Assembly: GCA_035758925.1 (NCBI GenBank)
Contig: DASTVV010000113.1
Coordinates: 29,133 to 93,132, forward strand
Source: DASPMP01 sp035758925
GTDB lineage: Bacteria; Gemmatimonadota; Gemmatimonadetes; Gemmatimonadales; Gemmatimonadaceae
Direction: 5' to 3'
Length of the DNA stretch: 64,000 bases
Numbering within the stretch: the first letter of the stretch is position 1; every line of letters starts with the position of its first letter. A program made the translations under genes and the position numbers. Below are positions 57,047-64,000 of the stretch, in pieces. The notes beneath the pieces were generated by a model. It searched no databases. It saw only the letters and a list, made by a program, of their open reading frames with translations, and was not told where the DNA came from.

Positions 57047-57997
57047 TCACTCTCGGCTCCGTTCGCCGCGCAGGAATGGCAACAGCGCGCTGTGCGCCTT
57101 GACTGTGCACTCCTGCATGACGAGATGCCCGCCTTCGTGAATTGTCACGACACGAACGGCTGGGATGAGCTTGGCTCGCTGGGCTGCTCCGCGAACAAAC
57201 TTGTCCCTGCCACCTGTGAGGACGAGCACAGGTAGCCTCAGGCTACGCAGCCTCGTAGCGGCGACACGGCCCCAAGTGGCGCTGTGCACGCACGCCCGAC
57301 ACGCCCAGGCGAACTCGGCGAACTGAGTGGGCGCCCAGTATTCGTCGATGTCCCGATCTGTCGGCCGCAATTGGGTTCCAAACGCCAGCCGCAGGATGCC
57401 TGAGATCATGCGCCGCGTGAGAAGCGAAGGCACGATCCGATCCACGACACGCGGAGAAAGGATCTTTGCCGGCCCGATGAGCGGCACCCGACCCAGTCCG
57501 ACCGGGTTGATCAGTACCATGCGTTCCAGTCGGCGCGCGGAGTTTGCGGCGCCGGAGGCCAGTCTCGTTCCGATTTCGAGTGCGAGCGACGCACCCATGG
57601 AGTGTCCCACCAGCGCAAATCGACGCACACCCATGGCGTCGGCAACCGACAGTACGCAGTCGCTCAGGGCTTCCGTCGAATAACGACCGTCGTCGACAGG
57701 CTTGTCGCTGAGCCCGTGGCCAGGAAGGTCCATCGCGATCGCACGGTGGCCCGCGGCCGCCAACGCGGGAATCATCTCCGCGAACGAATAGACGGAGCCG
57801 CCCCAGCCATGAACGAGAAGGACAGCGTCGTCTGTGGCAGGACCGCTCTCGACCACCCGCACTCTGAGTCCGTCATCGAGCGTGATGTACTGCACACTCA
57901 CGCCCGGCTCGCCCGCCGGGTACATGCGGCCTGGCGGCAGCCGGCCTGCTGCGCTCGCTCGCTTTCCGTTGGCTGGCGTTGCGGAGCCGAGGTCCAA
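57047..57997 (-). CDS. Alpha/beta hydrolase
   Basis: A 316-residue hydrolase. The oxyanion-hole loop is VLLVHGWGGS, the nucleophile elbow is LVGHSMGASLALE with its Ser, and the acid and base lie in LVLTGGRDKFV and IHEGGHLVMQE. A cap domain of about 60 residues separates them. No signal. Esterase or lipase activity is presumed. The start is TTG 57997, in phase with conserved PPGRM residues; ATG 57925 is an alternative. It begins six bases after the preceding gene's stop. Confidence 0.88.
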   Translation of the reverse strand: MDLGSATPANGKRASAAGRLPPGRMYPAGEPGVSVQYITLDDGLRVRVVESGPATDDAVLLVHGWGGSVYSFAEMIPALAAAGHRAIAMDLPGHGLSDKPVDDGRYSTEALSDCVLSVADAMGVRRFALVGHSMGASLALEIGTRLASGAANSARRLERMVLINPVGLGRVPLIGPAKILSPRVVDRIVPSLLTRRMISGILRLAFGTQLRPTDRDIDEYWAPTQFAEFAWACRACVHSATWGRVAATRLRSLRLPVLVLTGGRDKFVRGAAQRAKLIPAVRVVTIHEGGHLVMQECTVKAHSALLPFLRGERSRE

Positions 57998-58002
57998 CGG
58001 AC

Positions 58003-59151
58003 TCAGACCGGCTCGATCGATCGGCCCATGATTCGCGCGATCAGTCCGAGGCGAAGCGTCGCGTCAGTCCAGCGCTCGTCTCCGGACAGCGCGCTTTCGA
58101 GCGGATAAGACGGCCAGACGAATGGGCTCGTGGATCGCACCGCCGCCATTCCCTTGTGCGGATGCCAGACACCCTGCTCATCGCGATCGTCGAGGAACCG
58201 ATCGAAGAGCTTGGACCAGTTGTCATTGCGCCGAAGGAAGCCGAGACGCGCCATGAGCTCGAGCCAGGTGAGTGCGCCCGGAACGTCCGCGTCGGCGGCG
58301 TTCCGATTGGGCAACATGTCACCGAGGACGAGATGTGGCTGCGGCATCACCTTGCGGCCGACCAACTGCAGCGCGTCCTGCCGGGGGAGGGGCTGGATGA
58401 GGAAGTTGTACACTCGGTCCATCGCCTCGTGGTGCTCGGTGCGGAACAGCGGCATGTGGGCGAACATGTGCAGCGCGTAAATCGACGGCGGCGCCGCCTC
58501 GGGAGCCAGGACATGCTGGTTGCCGACCCGAATCCACGGCTTTTGCGATAACGGCGATCGCAGGAAATTCGCGACTCGCTCGAGCACGCGGCGCGCTACG
58601 CCGCGGAGACGCGGATCATCCTCGTAGCCCGCCTGCGCCAACGCCGCTGCCGCCGCCTCGCGCAGAATCAGGCGGCCCCTGCGAACCTGATCCTCGTCGG
58701 CCGCTTTCCCGCCGGCGCCGAGCTCGAACAGGAATTCGGGATCATTGTCTTCGGCGAGGAGTCGGAACAGGACGCGGCGAGCATGCAGGAGCGGCGGAGA
58801 GTCCTTCTCCCAACCGAACTCGAGCAACCTGCGGACGGCGTTGATGGTTCCAACACCTTCGAAGGTCTCGGAGCGCGGTGAGGGGACGGTCAACATCGCG
58901 CCGTTCCAGATACCGTCCACTCGCTGTTGCAGCGCCAGCAAAAGCGCGGGGCGGTACGTATAAGGCAGCACGGTAGCGCTTTTCGCCGCGGGCTCACCGA
59001 GGCGGGCGACCTCCGTGATGGCGCGATACTGTATGGGTGCGGCCGCGTGATCCAGCAGCCAGGTCAAGGGAAAGCGGACCGGAGCCGGCGGAGGCGGAGC
59101 TGGCTCGTTGGTCGCGATCGCCGGCAGAGTTGGCGGAAGGGGCGTCGTCAC
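58003..59151 (-). CDS. Conserved helical-repeat protein, possibly toroid (terpenoid-cyclase-like) fold
   Basis: A 382-residue protein starting at GTG 59151 with a Pro-rich leader (PLPPTLPAIATNEPAPPPPAPVRF). It is helical throughout: LTWLLDHAAAPIQYRAITEVARLGEP, GIWNGAMLTVPSPRSETFEGVGTINAVRRLLEFGWEKDSPPLLHARRVLFRLL, GALTWLELMARLGFLRRNDNW and so on. The repeated WxxxG-like pattern recalls squalene-hopene and other alpha-toroid enzymes, but no QW or DxDD motif was seen, so a catalytic role cannot be claimed. It is co-directional with, and closely upstream of, the alpha/beta hydrolase. Confidence 0.6.
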   Translation of the reverse strand: MTTPLPPTLPAIATNEPAPPPPAPVRFPLTWLLDHAAAPIQYRAITEVARLGEPAAKSATVLPYTYRPALLLALQQRVDGIWNGAMLTVPSPRSETFEGVGTINAVRRLLEFGWEKDSPPLLHARRVLFRLLAEDNDPEFLFELGAGGKAADEDQVRRGRLILREAAAAALAQAGYEDDPRLRGVARRVLERVANFLRSPLSQKPWIRVGNQHVLAPEAAPPSIYALHMFAHMPLFRTEHHEAMDRVYNFLIQPLPRQDALQLVGRKVMPQPHLVLGDMLPNRNAADADVPGALTWLELMARLGFLRRNDNWSKLFDRFLDDRDEQGVWHPHKGMAAVRSTSPFVWPSYPLESALSGDERWTDATLRLGLIARIMGRSIEPV

Positions 59152-59329
59152 TGTGCGGTCGATTCGGTCTCCCTTCGGCTTGCGCCCGGTTACATGGGAG
59201 GAGCCAGTGCTTTCGGCGCGTAAGCATAAAGCCTTTTGCGGAATGCGCTAGAGGGTCGTTAACGCGCTAGTAATGCTCCACTTACCATCTTTGATCGCGT
59301 TTGTTCACACCAATCCCCGGAGACGTCAC
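59152..59329. promoter_or_regulatory. Divergent regulatory region with GCGCTAG direct repeat
   Basis: The 178-nt region lies between the helical-repeat gene and the Spy-like gene. GCGCTAG occurs twice on the plus strand at 59245-59251 and 59264-59270, 19 nt apart, i.e. about two helical turns, a usual spacing for an operator. It is 60-85 nt upstream of the Spy-like start. No promoter was assigned. Confidence 0.35.
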
Positions 59330-59716
59330 ATGAAGAAGCTCAAAATTCTGGCGGCAGCAGCTCTCCTCGCCGGTGCGGCCGTGACAGCGGCAGCGCAGGA
59401 ACCGCAGGCCCAGGGTCAGCGCGCGGGCGGCGGTAACAGAATGGCGGCACTGATGCAGGGCATCACGCTCACCGCCGAACAGCAGACGAAGTTCGACGAG
59501 ATCACCAAGAAGTATGCTGAGGCTCGTCAGGCGATGATGCAGGACCAGAGTCTCGATCAGGACGCTCGGCGCGCCAAGGGTCGCGAGGCGATGACCAAGC
59601 AATCCGAAGAGATCAAGGCGCTCCTCACCGACGAACAGAAGAAGGTGTTCGAGAAGAACCTCGCGGACATGCAGGCGCGCATGCAGGGTGGCGGAGGCCG
59701 GCCGCCGCAGTTCTAG
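59330..59716 (+). CDS. Spy/CpxP-like periplasmic protein
   Basis: A 128-residue protein with signal peptide MKKLKILAAAALLAGAAVTAAA and mature end GGGGRPPQF. The mature helical part carries LTAEQQTKFDEITKKYAEARQAMMQ and IKALLTDEQKKVFEKNLADMQARMQ. LTxEQ repeats are the mark of the LTXXQ/Spy family of ATP-independent periplasmic chaperones, made in envelope stress. The ATG at 59330 fits; the upstream frame is not coding. A GC-rich inverted repeat follows the stop. Confidence 0.85.
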   Translation: MKKLKILAAAALLAGAAVTAAAQEPQAQGQRAGGGNRMAALMQGITLTAEQQTKFDEITKKYAEARQAMMQDQSLDQDARRAKGREAMTKQSEEIKALLTDEQKKVFEKNLADMQARMQGGGGRPPQF

Positions 59717-59815
59717 CAGGGACTAGGAAGAGGACCAGGGACGGGCCCAGCGACAAGTGCGGGACCAGACGAGGGGAAGTGGGGCCCGTCCCCCGTCCCT
59801 GTTCCCTGTCCCTAG
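59717..59815. repeat. Intergenic inverted repeat similar in layout to 11217-11413
   Basis: A left arm (about 59721-59751, AGGGACTAGG...CCAGGGACGGGCCC) and a right arm (59783-59815, GGGCCCGTCCC...GTCCCTAG) pair imperfectly, with GGGACGGGCCC/GGGCCCGTCCC as the best core. About 30 nt separate them. The right arm ends near the next start codon with the same CCCTGTCCCTAG as the repeat at 11217-11413. Confidence 0.6.
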
Positions 59816-59824
59816 CTTTCGGCC

Positions 59825-60646
59825 GTGCGCGGCGAATTCCTCGACATTGGCGGCGCTCGGCTCTACTACTATGCCGCTGGTTCGCGCGGCGCGGGCGAGC
59901 CGATCGTGCTGCTCCACGGCTTCCCGACCTCAGGCCACGTCTGGAGCAGCGTCGTCCCGCTGCTCCCACCCGGACACCGCGTCGTGGTGCTCGACATGCT
60001 CGGCTATGGGCGGAGCGACCCGCCAGCGACACGCGGCGTGGACATCAAGTCCCATGCGGATCGCCTGATCGCTGTGCTCGATCACCTTGGGATCACCTTT
60101 GCGTGCGTTGTCGGACACGACCTCGGTGGTGGAGTCGCGCAGTCGGCCGCGATTCGATATCCGCAGCGCGTCTCGCGACTCTGTCTCGTGAACAGCGTGG
60201 CATTCGCCGCCTGGCCGACGCGCGGCGTGAAGCTCGCCCGCGCGATGCTTCCGCTGACGCGACATCTCCCAAGCAGCTGGATTCTCTCAGTGGTGCGTGC
60301 CGAGCTGCTGCGCGGCTATGAGGATCACGAGCGCGGGTCGCATGACGTCGATCTGTACCTGCGCCCATTCGCGGACGCGGATGGCCGCGACGCGCTGATG
60401 GCGCATCTCATCGCGCTCGACAGCACGGAGACCGCGGCGCTGGCTCCGCGGCTCAAGGATCTGGTTTCACCCACCGCCATCGTATGGGGCGAACACGATC
60501 CGTTTCTTCCGGTGTCGCTAGGGGAGCAACTGCGCTCGACGATCGCCGGGAGCACGCTGGACGTCATCTCCGGCGCGCGGCACTTCATTCCCGAAGAATC
60601 GCCCCACCGCGTCGCCGCGGCTGTCGGCGGGCTCCTCGTTCGCTAG
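59825..60646 (+). CDS. Alpha/beta hydrolase, dehalogenase/epoxide-hydrolase type
   Basis: A 273-residue enzyme starting at GTG 59825. The nucleophile elbow is VVGHDLGGG, with Asp rather than Ser as nucleophile, as in haloalkane dehalogenases and epoxide hydrolases. Others: VLLHGFPTSGHVWSSV, LDMLGYGRSDPP, VWGEHDPFLP (acid) and ARHFIPEESP (base His). The real substrate is unknown; dehalogenation is one option. No signal peptide. It stands alone, in the opposite direction to the kinase genes, whose last stop is 24 nt away. Confidence 0.88.
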   Translation: MRGEFLDIGGARLYYYAAGSRGAGEPIVLLHGFPTSGHVWSSVVPLLPPGHRVVVLDMLGYGRSDPPATRGVDIKSHADRLIAVLDHLGITFACVVGHDLGGGVAQSAAIRYPQRVSRLCLVNSVAFAAWPTRGVKLARAMLPLTRHLPSSWILSVVRAELLRGYEDHERGSHDVDLYLRPFADADGRDALMAHLIALDSTETAALAPRLKDLVSPTAIVWGEHDPFLPVSLGEQLRSTIAGSTLDVISGARHFIPEESPHRVAAAVGGLLVR

Positions 60647-60669
60647 CCGCCGCGCGCGCGGCGCGAGGA

Positions 60670-62538
60670 TCAGAGCCGCTTCACCTCGTCGGCCGCGTCG
60701 AGCAGGTTGCCAATTTCGCGCGACACCGCGCGCGCCTCACGCGTAGCACTCGTTACATCCTCGAGCGCGCTGGTGACGCCGGCCGATTGGAAGCGTACGA
60801 GGTCGAGCTTGAGATTCTCCAATGCGAGCGCGGCACTATCCATCTGCGACAGCAGTGTCGACCGGCGTTCGAGAAGGTCGTGCAGGGTCGTGCGCTGGCG
60901 TTCCAGGAGCGCGATGCGCCGTTTGGTCTCGGATGACTCGCCGCCGCGCTTCAGGGTTGCAAGGCGATCGTCGAGCGAGCCAAGCGAGGTTCCATTGGCC
61001 TCCGCGTCCAGTCGGTGCAGCGTGACCGCAACCGAAGCCACCCGCTCGAGCAGTGCCTTCACCGTGTCAGTGATGTCCGTCGGCAACATCTCCCGCTCCT
61101 TGGGGCTCATACGGGCGAGCAGGTCGGCGATGACCTGCCGGCTCGTGGTCGCACGGCGGACGGTGGCACCGTGCGGACCCTGCAGAATCTCCGGTGTGAC
61201 CAGCACGCCGCTGGTGTCGGGACTCGCGAGCGAAGCGTCCGCCGCCGAAGGCAAACTCGTGAGGGGTCGCGTTGAGCCGAAGAAGATCCGCTTCACCGAA
61301 ACGCCGTCGCCCCAGAGGGATCCAACCTGCTTCATCAGGATCAGGAACGACACCATGATGGGAAAGGCTGCCCACGGAAATCCTCCTCCCGTCAGCACGT
61401 TGATGCCGATGAGCATCAGGGAGAACGCGCCGTAGCTGACGAGGTCGCGTCTGAACCGGGCGATCTTTTTTTCGACCGGCAGCTCCGGCGCCTCGTAGCC
61501 GGCCTTGACCGCGTCACGCCAATAGCGGCGCTGCTCGCGCAGCCACTCGCGACGTTCGCGGCGCGACAGGCCGGGGGGAGGAAACGGGGGGAAAGGGCGC
61601 TCCGGGGCCGGCGCGGCTGGCGGACTGGCTGGTACGGGACGAGGCGCGGGGGCTGGCGCGCTTTGTGGAATCGGTGGAACCGGATAGGAGCGAGCCAGCG
61701 TGCGATCGAGGATCGCGTCGCGCATTTCGGCGGCGGAGCGCCAGCGGTCCTCGGGCCGCTTGGCGAGCGCGCGCTCGACGGCTGACACGAGGGCCGGCGG
61801 CACGTCCGAGCGATGGCTGGAGAGCGGCGGGGGCGTCTCCGAGACGTGCTTCATGAGCATCGCCGGCGTGTTCGTCGCCCTGAAGGGCGTCTCGCCGGCG
61901 AGCATCTGATAGGTGACGATTCCCAGCGAGTAGATGTCGCTGCGACCATCCACGTCGCGTTCGCCCATCGCCTGTTCGGGACTCATGTAGGCCGGGGTGC
62001 CGACCGCCATACCCGTCACCGTGAGACGCGATTCCTCAGCCGCGGCGCGCGCGATGCCGAAATCGGTGACCATCGGCCGGCCTGTCGCGCGATCGAGCAG
62101 AATGTTGTCGGGCTTGATGTCGCGATGCACCACGCCCTGGCGGTGCGCGTAGTCCAACGCATCTGCCACGGCGGACGAAATGGATTTCACGGTGTCGACG
62201 GCCATCGCGCCGCTGCGCGCGATGTGTCTGGCAAGGCTCTCACCGTCCACCAGCGCCATCACGAAATAGACGAGCGATTCACGATCGTCCACCGTGAAGA
62301 TCGGAACGATGTTCGGATGCGTGAGCTGCGCCGCCATCTGCGCCTCGCGCAGGAAGCGCGATCGCACGCTCGCGTTGAACGCGAGGTCCGGTGGCAGCAG
62401 CTTGATGGCGACGCGGCGGTTGAGTCGGACGTCCAGGGCACGGAACACGGCGGCCATGCCGCCGCGGCCCAGCTCTTCTTCGATCAGGAAATGATCGCCG
62501 ACTGCCGCGACGAGTCGGTCGCGGAGATAGTCGCTCAA
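60670..62538 (-). CDS. Serine/threonine protein kinase with C-terminal membrane and coiled-coil region
   Basis: A 622-residue kinase starting at TTG 62538, which overlaps the previous gene's stop (TTGA). Kinase domain about residues 13-275: LGRGGMAAVFRA, Lys46, HRDIKPDN (Asp140), DFGIARA, GTPAYMSPEQA. A Pro/Ala-rich linker (330-385) comes next. Hydrophobic segments around residues 430-470 (YGAFSLMLIGINVL and AFPIMVSFLILM) anchor it. The C-terminus (about 500-620) is a long helix with MSPKEREMLPTDITDTVKALLERV and ALLERQRTTLHDLLERRSTLL. It is a paralogue of the next gene and belongs to the PknB-like class. Confidence 0.92.
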   Translation of the reverse strand: MSDYLRDRLVAAVGDHFLIEEELGRGGMAAVFRALDVRLNRRVAIKLLPPDLAFNASVRSRFLREAQMAAQLTHPNIVPIFTVDDRESLVYFVMALVDGESLARHIARSGAMAVDTVKSISSAVADALDYAHRQGVVHRDIKPDNILLDRATGRPMVTDFGIARAAAEESRLTVTGMAVGTPAYMSPEQAMGERDVDGRSDIYSLGIVTYQMLAGETPFRATNTPAMLMKHVSETPPPLSSHRSDVPPALVSAVERALAKRPEDRWRSAAEMRDAILDRTLARSYPVPPIPQSAPAPAPRPVPASPPAAPAPERPFPPFPPPGLSRRERREWLREQRRYWRDAVKAGYEAPELPVEKKIARFRRDLVSYGAFSLMLIGINVLTGGGFPWAAFPIMVSFLILMKQVGSLWGDGVSVKRIFFGSTRPLTSLPSAADASLASPDTSGVLVTPEILQGPHGATVRRATTSRQVIADLLARMSPKEREMLPTDITDTVKALLERVASVAVTLHRLDAEANGTSLGSLDDRLATLKRGGESSETKRRIALLERQRTTLHDLLERRSTLLSQMDSAALALENLKLDLVRFQSAGVTSALEDVTSATREARAVSREIGNLLDAADEVKRL

Positions 62539-64000
62539 CCTGGTCTCGCTGACTGCCGGCCTGCGCCGCTGGAGGAGGGTCGTTCGGTGACGCGCGCGAG
62601 CTCGTCGGCAACGTAGAGGGCCTGGTCGACGTTTTCGGCGAGCGCCATTGCCTGCAGGGCGAGCGACGTCACGTGCTGGTGAGTCTGTGCACCAGCGCGC
62701 AGGCGGAGGACGTCGAGCTTGAGCTGGCGGAGCGCCAGCACGCACGTCTCGAGCTTCGCGGCGACGCCGTCGCGTCGATCCTGGATGTCTTTCACGGCCC
62801 GACGCTGCCGCTTGAGATACGCGAGGCGACGGACCCGCTCCTCGCTGCCGGATTCCAGCGGGTTGGCCTGATCTTCCAGCCGCGCAATCTCGGACTCGAC
62901 CGCGGCTACACCGCCGTTCACCACATTGCGTTCCAGGTCGGCCAGCGCGATGGCGAGAGACCGAATGCGCTCGTGCAGCGCGTCGGCCGATCGCGACACC
63001 TCCGCCACTCGATCACGTTCGGGCATCGTGCTCACGAGACGAAGGATTTCGTCGCGGTCGACACCCGCCTGCCGCACGCGGTCCGCGTGCGTGCCCGCGG
63101 CCTGGAACACGGACTCCGGCGACGCCGGGAACGTGGAGGGTTCCGGAAGGCCAAGGCGCTGACCGCTGCCTGACGAGCGACGCGCGGCGATGTGGCGCGC
63201 GCGATTGCGCTCGCGCAGTGCCCGGCGCTTGTCACGGTTGAACAAGGCGCGGATGTGCTCGAGAAAATCGTCCGCGACGTCGATGAGCTCGCGCTCGCGC
63301 GGTTGCTTGAAGACGTCGCGCCAGTCGAAGCCGTCGCTCCACAGCCGGGCGTATCGATAGGCGACGAAGATGCTCCACAGCACCGTGACGCCGATGAGGT
63401 TCGGACCGCCGAAGATCGACGCAACGACGATGACGCCGTTGACGAACAGGTATGGCGCCAGCTTGCGCCGGAACTTGACGACTTCAGGCTCGTTGAATCG
63501 CCGCAGCTCGTCGACGGTCGGCAGCCGGGAGTCTTCCCCGAAGTCGTACGTCGGCTGGGCGGCCGGCGGCGCTGACGCCGCGGGTGCTGGCACCATCGGC
63601 CAGTCCTGCGACGGACGCGTCTCCGGCACATGTCCGGTGTCCAGCGCGGTCACGAGCGCGCCGGCGCTCGGGAACCGCATCGACGGATCCTTCTCGAGGC
63701 ACATCATGACCGCGCGCGACAGATCCTGGGGAACGTCGCTGCGTCGTTGCGTCACGGGCGTGGGGCGCTCGGAGATGTGCTTGACCAGCATCGCGGGCGT
63801 GCTGTTCGCGATGAACGGCGGCTCTCCGACGAGCATCTGGTATGCGACGACGCCAAGCGAATAGAGATCGCTGCGTCCGTCGATCTGGCGATCGCCCGCC
63901 GCCTGTTCCGGCGACATGTACGCCGGCGTCCCGATCGCCATGCCCGTCGCCGTGAGGCGTCCCGCGTCGCCTTCGCTCGCGGCGCGCGCGATTCCGAAGT
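62535..64000 (-). CDS. Serine/threonine protein kinase, N-terminus beyond the window
   Basis: The C-terminal 488 residues of a paralogous kinase. The visible kinase part begins at FGIARAASEGDAGRLTATGMAIGTPAYMSPEQAAGDRQIDGRSDLYSLG, so the DFG motif is at the edge and the catalytic Lys and HRD lie outside. A linker follows, then a double hydrophobic segment (PYLFVNGVIVVASIFGGPNLIGVTVLWSIFVAY) and a coiled-coil region (EVSRSADALHERIRSLAIALADLERNV, later RRLAYLKRQRRAVKDIQDR). Coupling with the next kinase by a TTGA overlap suggests they act together. The gene is partial only at its 5' end. Confidence 0.9.
   Translation of the reverse strand, partial: FGIARAASEGDAGRLTATGMAIGTPAYMSPEQAAGDRQIDGRSDLYSLGVVAYQMLVGEPPFIANSTPAMLVKHISERPTPVTQRRSDVPQDLSRAVMMCLEKDPSMRFPSAGALVTALDTGHVPETRPSQDWPMVPAPAASAPPAAQPTYDFGEDSRLPTVDELRRFNEPEVVKFRRKLAPYLFVNGVIVVASIFGGPNLIGVTVLWSIFVAYRYARLWSDGFDWRDVFKQPRERELIDVADDFLEHIRALFNRDKRRALRERNRARHIAARRSSGSGQRLGLPEPSTFPASPESVFQAAGTHADRVRQAGVDRDEILRLVSTMPERDRVAEVSRSADALHERIRSLAIALADLERNVVNGGVAAVESEIARLEDQANPLESGSEERVRRLAYLKRQRRAVKDIQDRRDGVAAKLETCVLALRQLKLDVLRLRAGAQTHQHVTSLALQAMALAENVDQALYVADELARVTERPSSSGAGRQSARPG

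Noticed and set aside
1..64000. tRNA, rRNA, integrase and transposase genes
   Set aside because: None was recognised by eye on either strand; a covariance scan would be needed to exclude small RNA genes.

Overview
The window is a gene-dense, GC-rich bacterial chromosome segment from an organism with a Gram-negative envelope (a TonB-type protein, predicted outer-membrane barrels, several lipoproteins). Extracytoplasmic-function (ECF) sigma operons that also encode DUF4097 or glycogen-binding-module proteins, an Sdh1-type succinate dehydrogenase, the small ribosomal protein bTHX, many secreted M28 peptidases and Ser/Thr kinases with C-terminal membrane and coiled-coil parts together suggest Gemmatimonadota or a close relative. 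That assignment is inference. No phage, integrase, transposase, CRISPR array, rRNA or tRNA was seen.

Layout. 1-1446: the start of sdhA and its membrane anchor. 1508-3913: a secreted cyclophilin, a lipoprotein and a Tat-exported aminotransferase. 4006-7133: a glycosyltransferase, the 36-residue bTHX gene, an L,D-transpeptidase and a HAD phosphatase. 7282-11216: an ECF sigma/anti-sigma pair translationally coupled to three DUF4097 proteins. 11414-13650: a PIG-L deacetylase, a pterin dehydratase and a radical SAM protein. 13724-19583: the imuA-imuB-dnaE2 mutagenesis cassette. 19580-29281: secreted peptidases, a glycoside-hydrolase-like protein, a TonB-like protein, a RidA lipoprotein and unknown exported proteins. 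29398-36101: a tightly overlapping run with an acetate-type symporter, a metallo-hydrolase, MocA-, SufU- and XdhC-type factors, an SGNH hydrolase and IspH. 36225-39967: an LD-carboxypeptidase coupled to a transhydrogenase, a CGNR regulator and an acetyltransferase. 40634-46757: a huge duplicated CPBP protease and a DEIH helicase. 47349-48921: a lipoprotein, a SelW-like gene and phosphofructokinase. 49057-52767: a pilin-like protein, then a second ECF operon whose anti-sigma factor and terminal gene both carry glycogen-binding modules. 52924-64000: a peptidase, a glycine-rich surface-repeat protein, an RhlE-type helicase, two alpha/beta hydrolases, a Spy-like chaperone and two tandem kinases.

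Main discoveries. (i) The gene at 48433-48654 is a SelW/Rdx-family protein whose CxxC motif is CxxU: codon 11 is an in-frame TGA, followed by a hairpin whose AGUCU loop resembles the E. coli fdhF SECIS. It was missed because ordinary ORF calling stops at the TGA. (ii) A palindromic repeat family with GCGGAATGGG ends occurs three times. Two copies lie inside dnaE2, at lengths of 93 and 36 nt (multiples of three), so they add residues without breaking the frame. The third is intergenic and shares the loop sequence TAAGGACTC with the longest dnaE2 copy. (iii) The 1136-residue CPBP protease is an internal duplication in which only the first half keeps the EExxxR active site. (iv) A nested hairpin and a 26-bp perfect palindrome, both just after stop codons, share a 16-bp sequence.

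Most genes start with a 1- to 8-nt overlap with the preceding one, so long translationally coupled operons are the rule. GTG and TTG starts are frequent.
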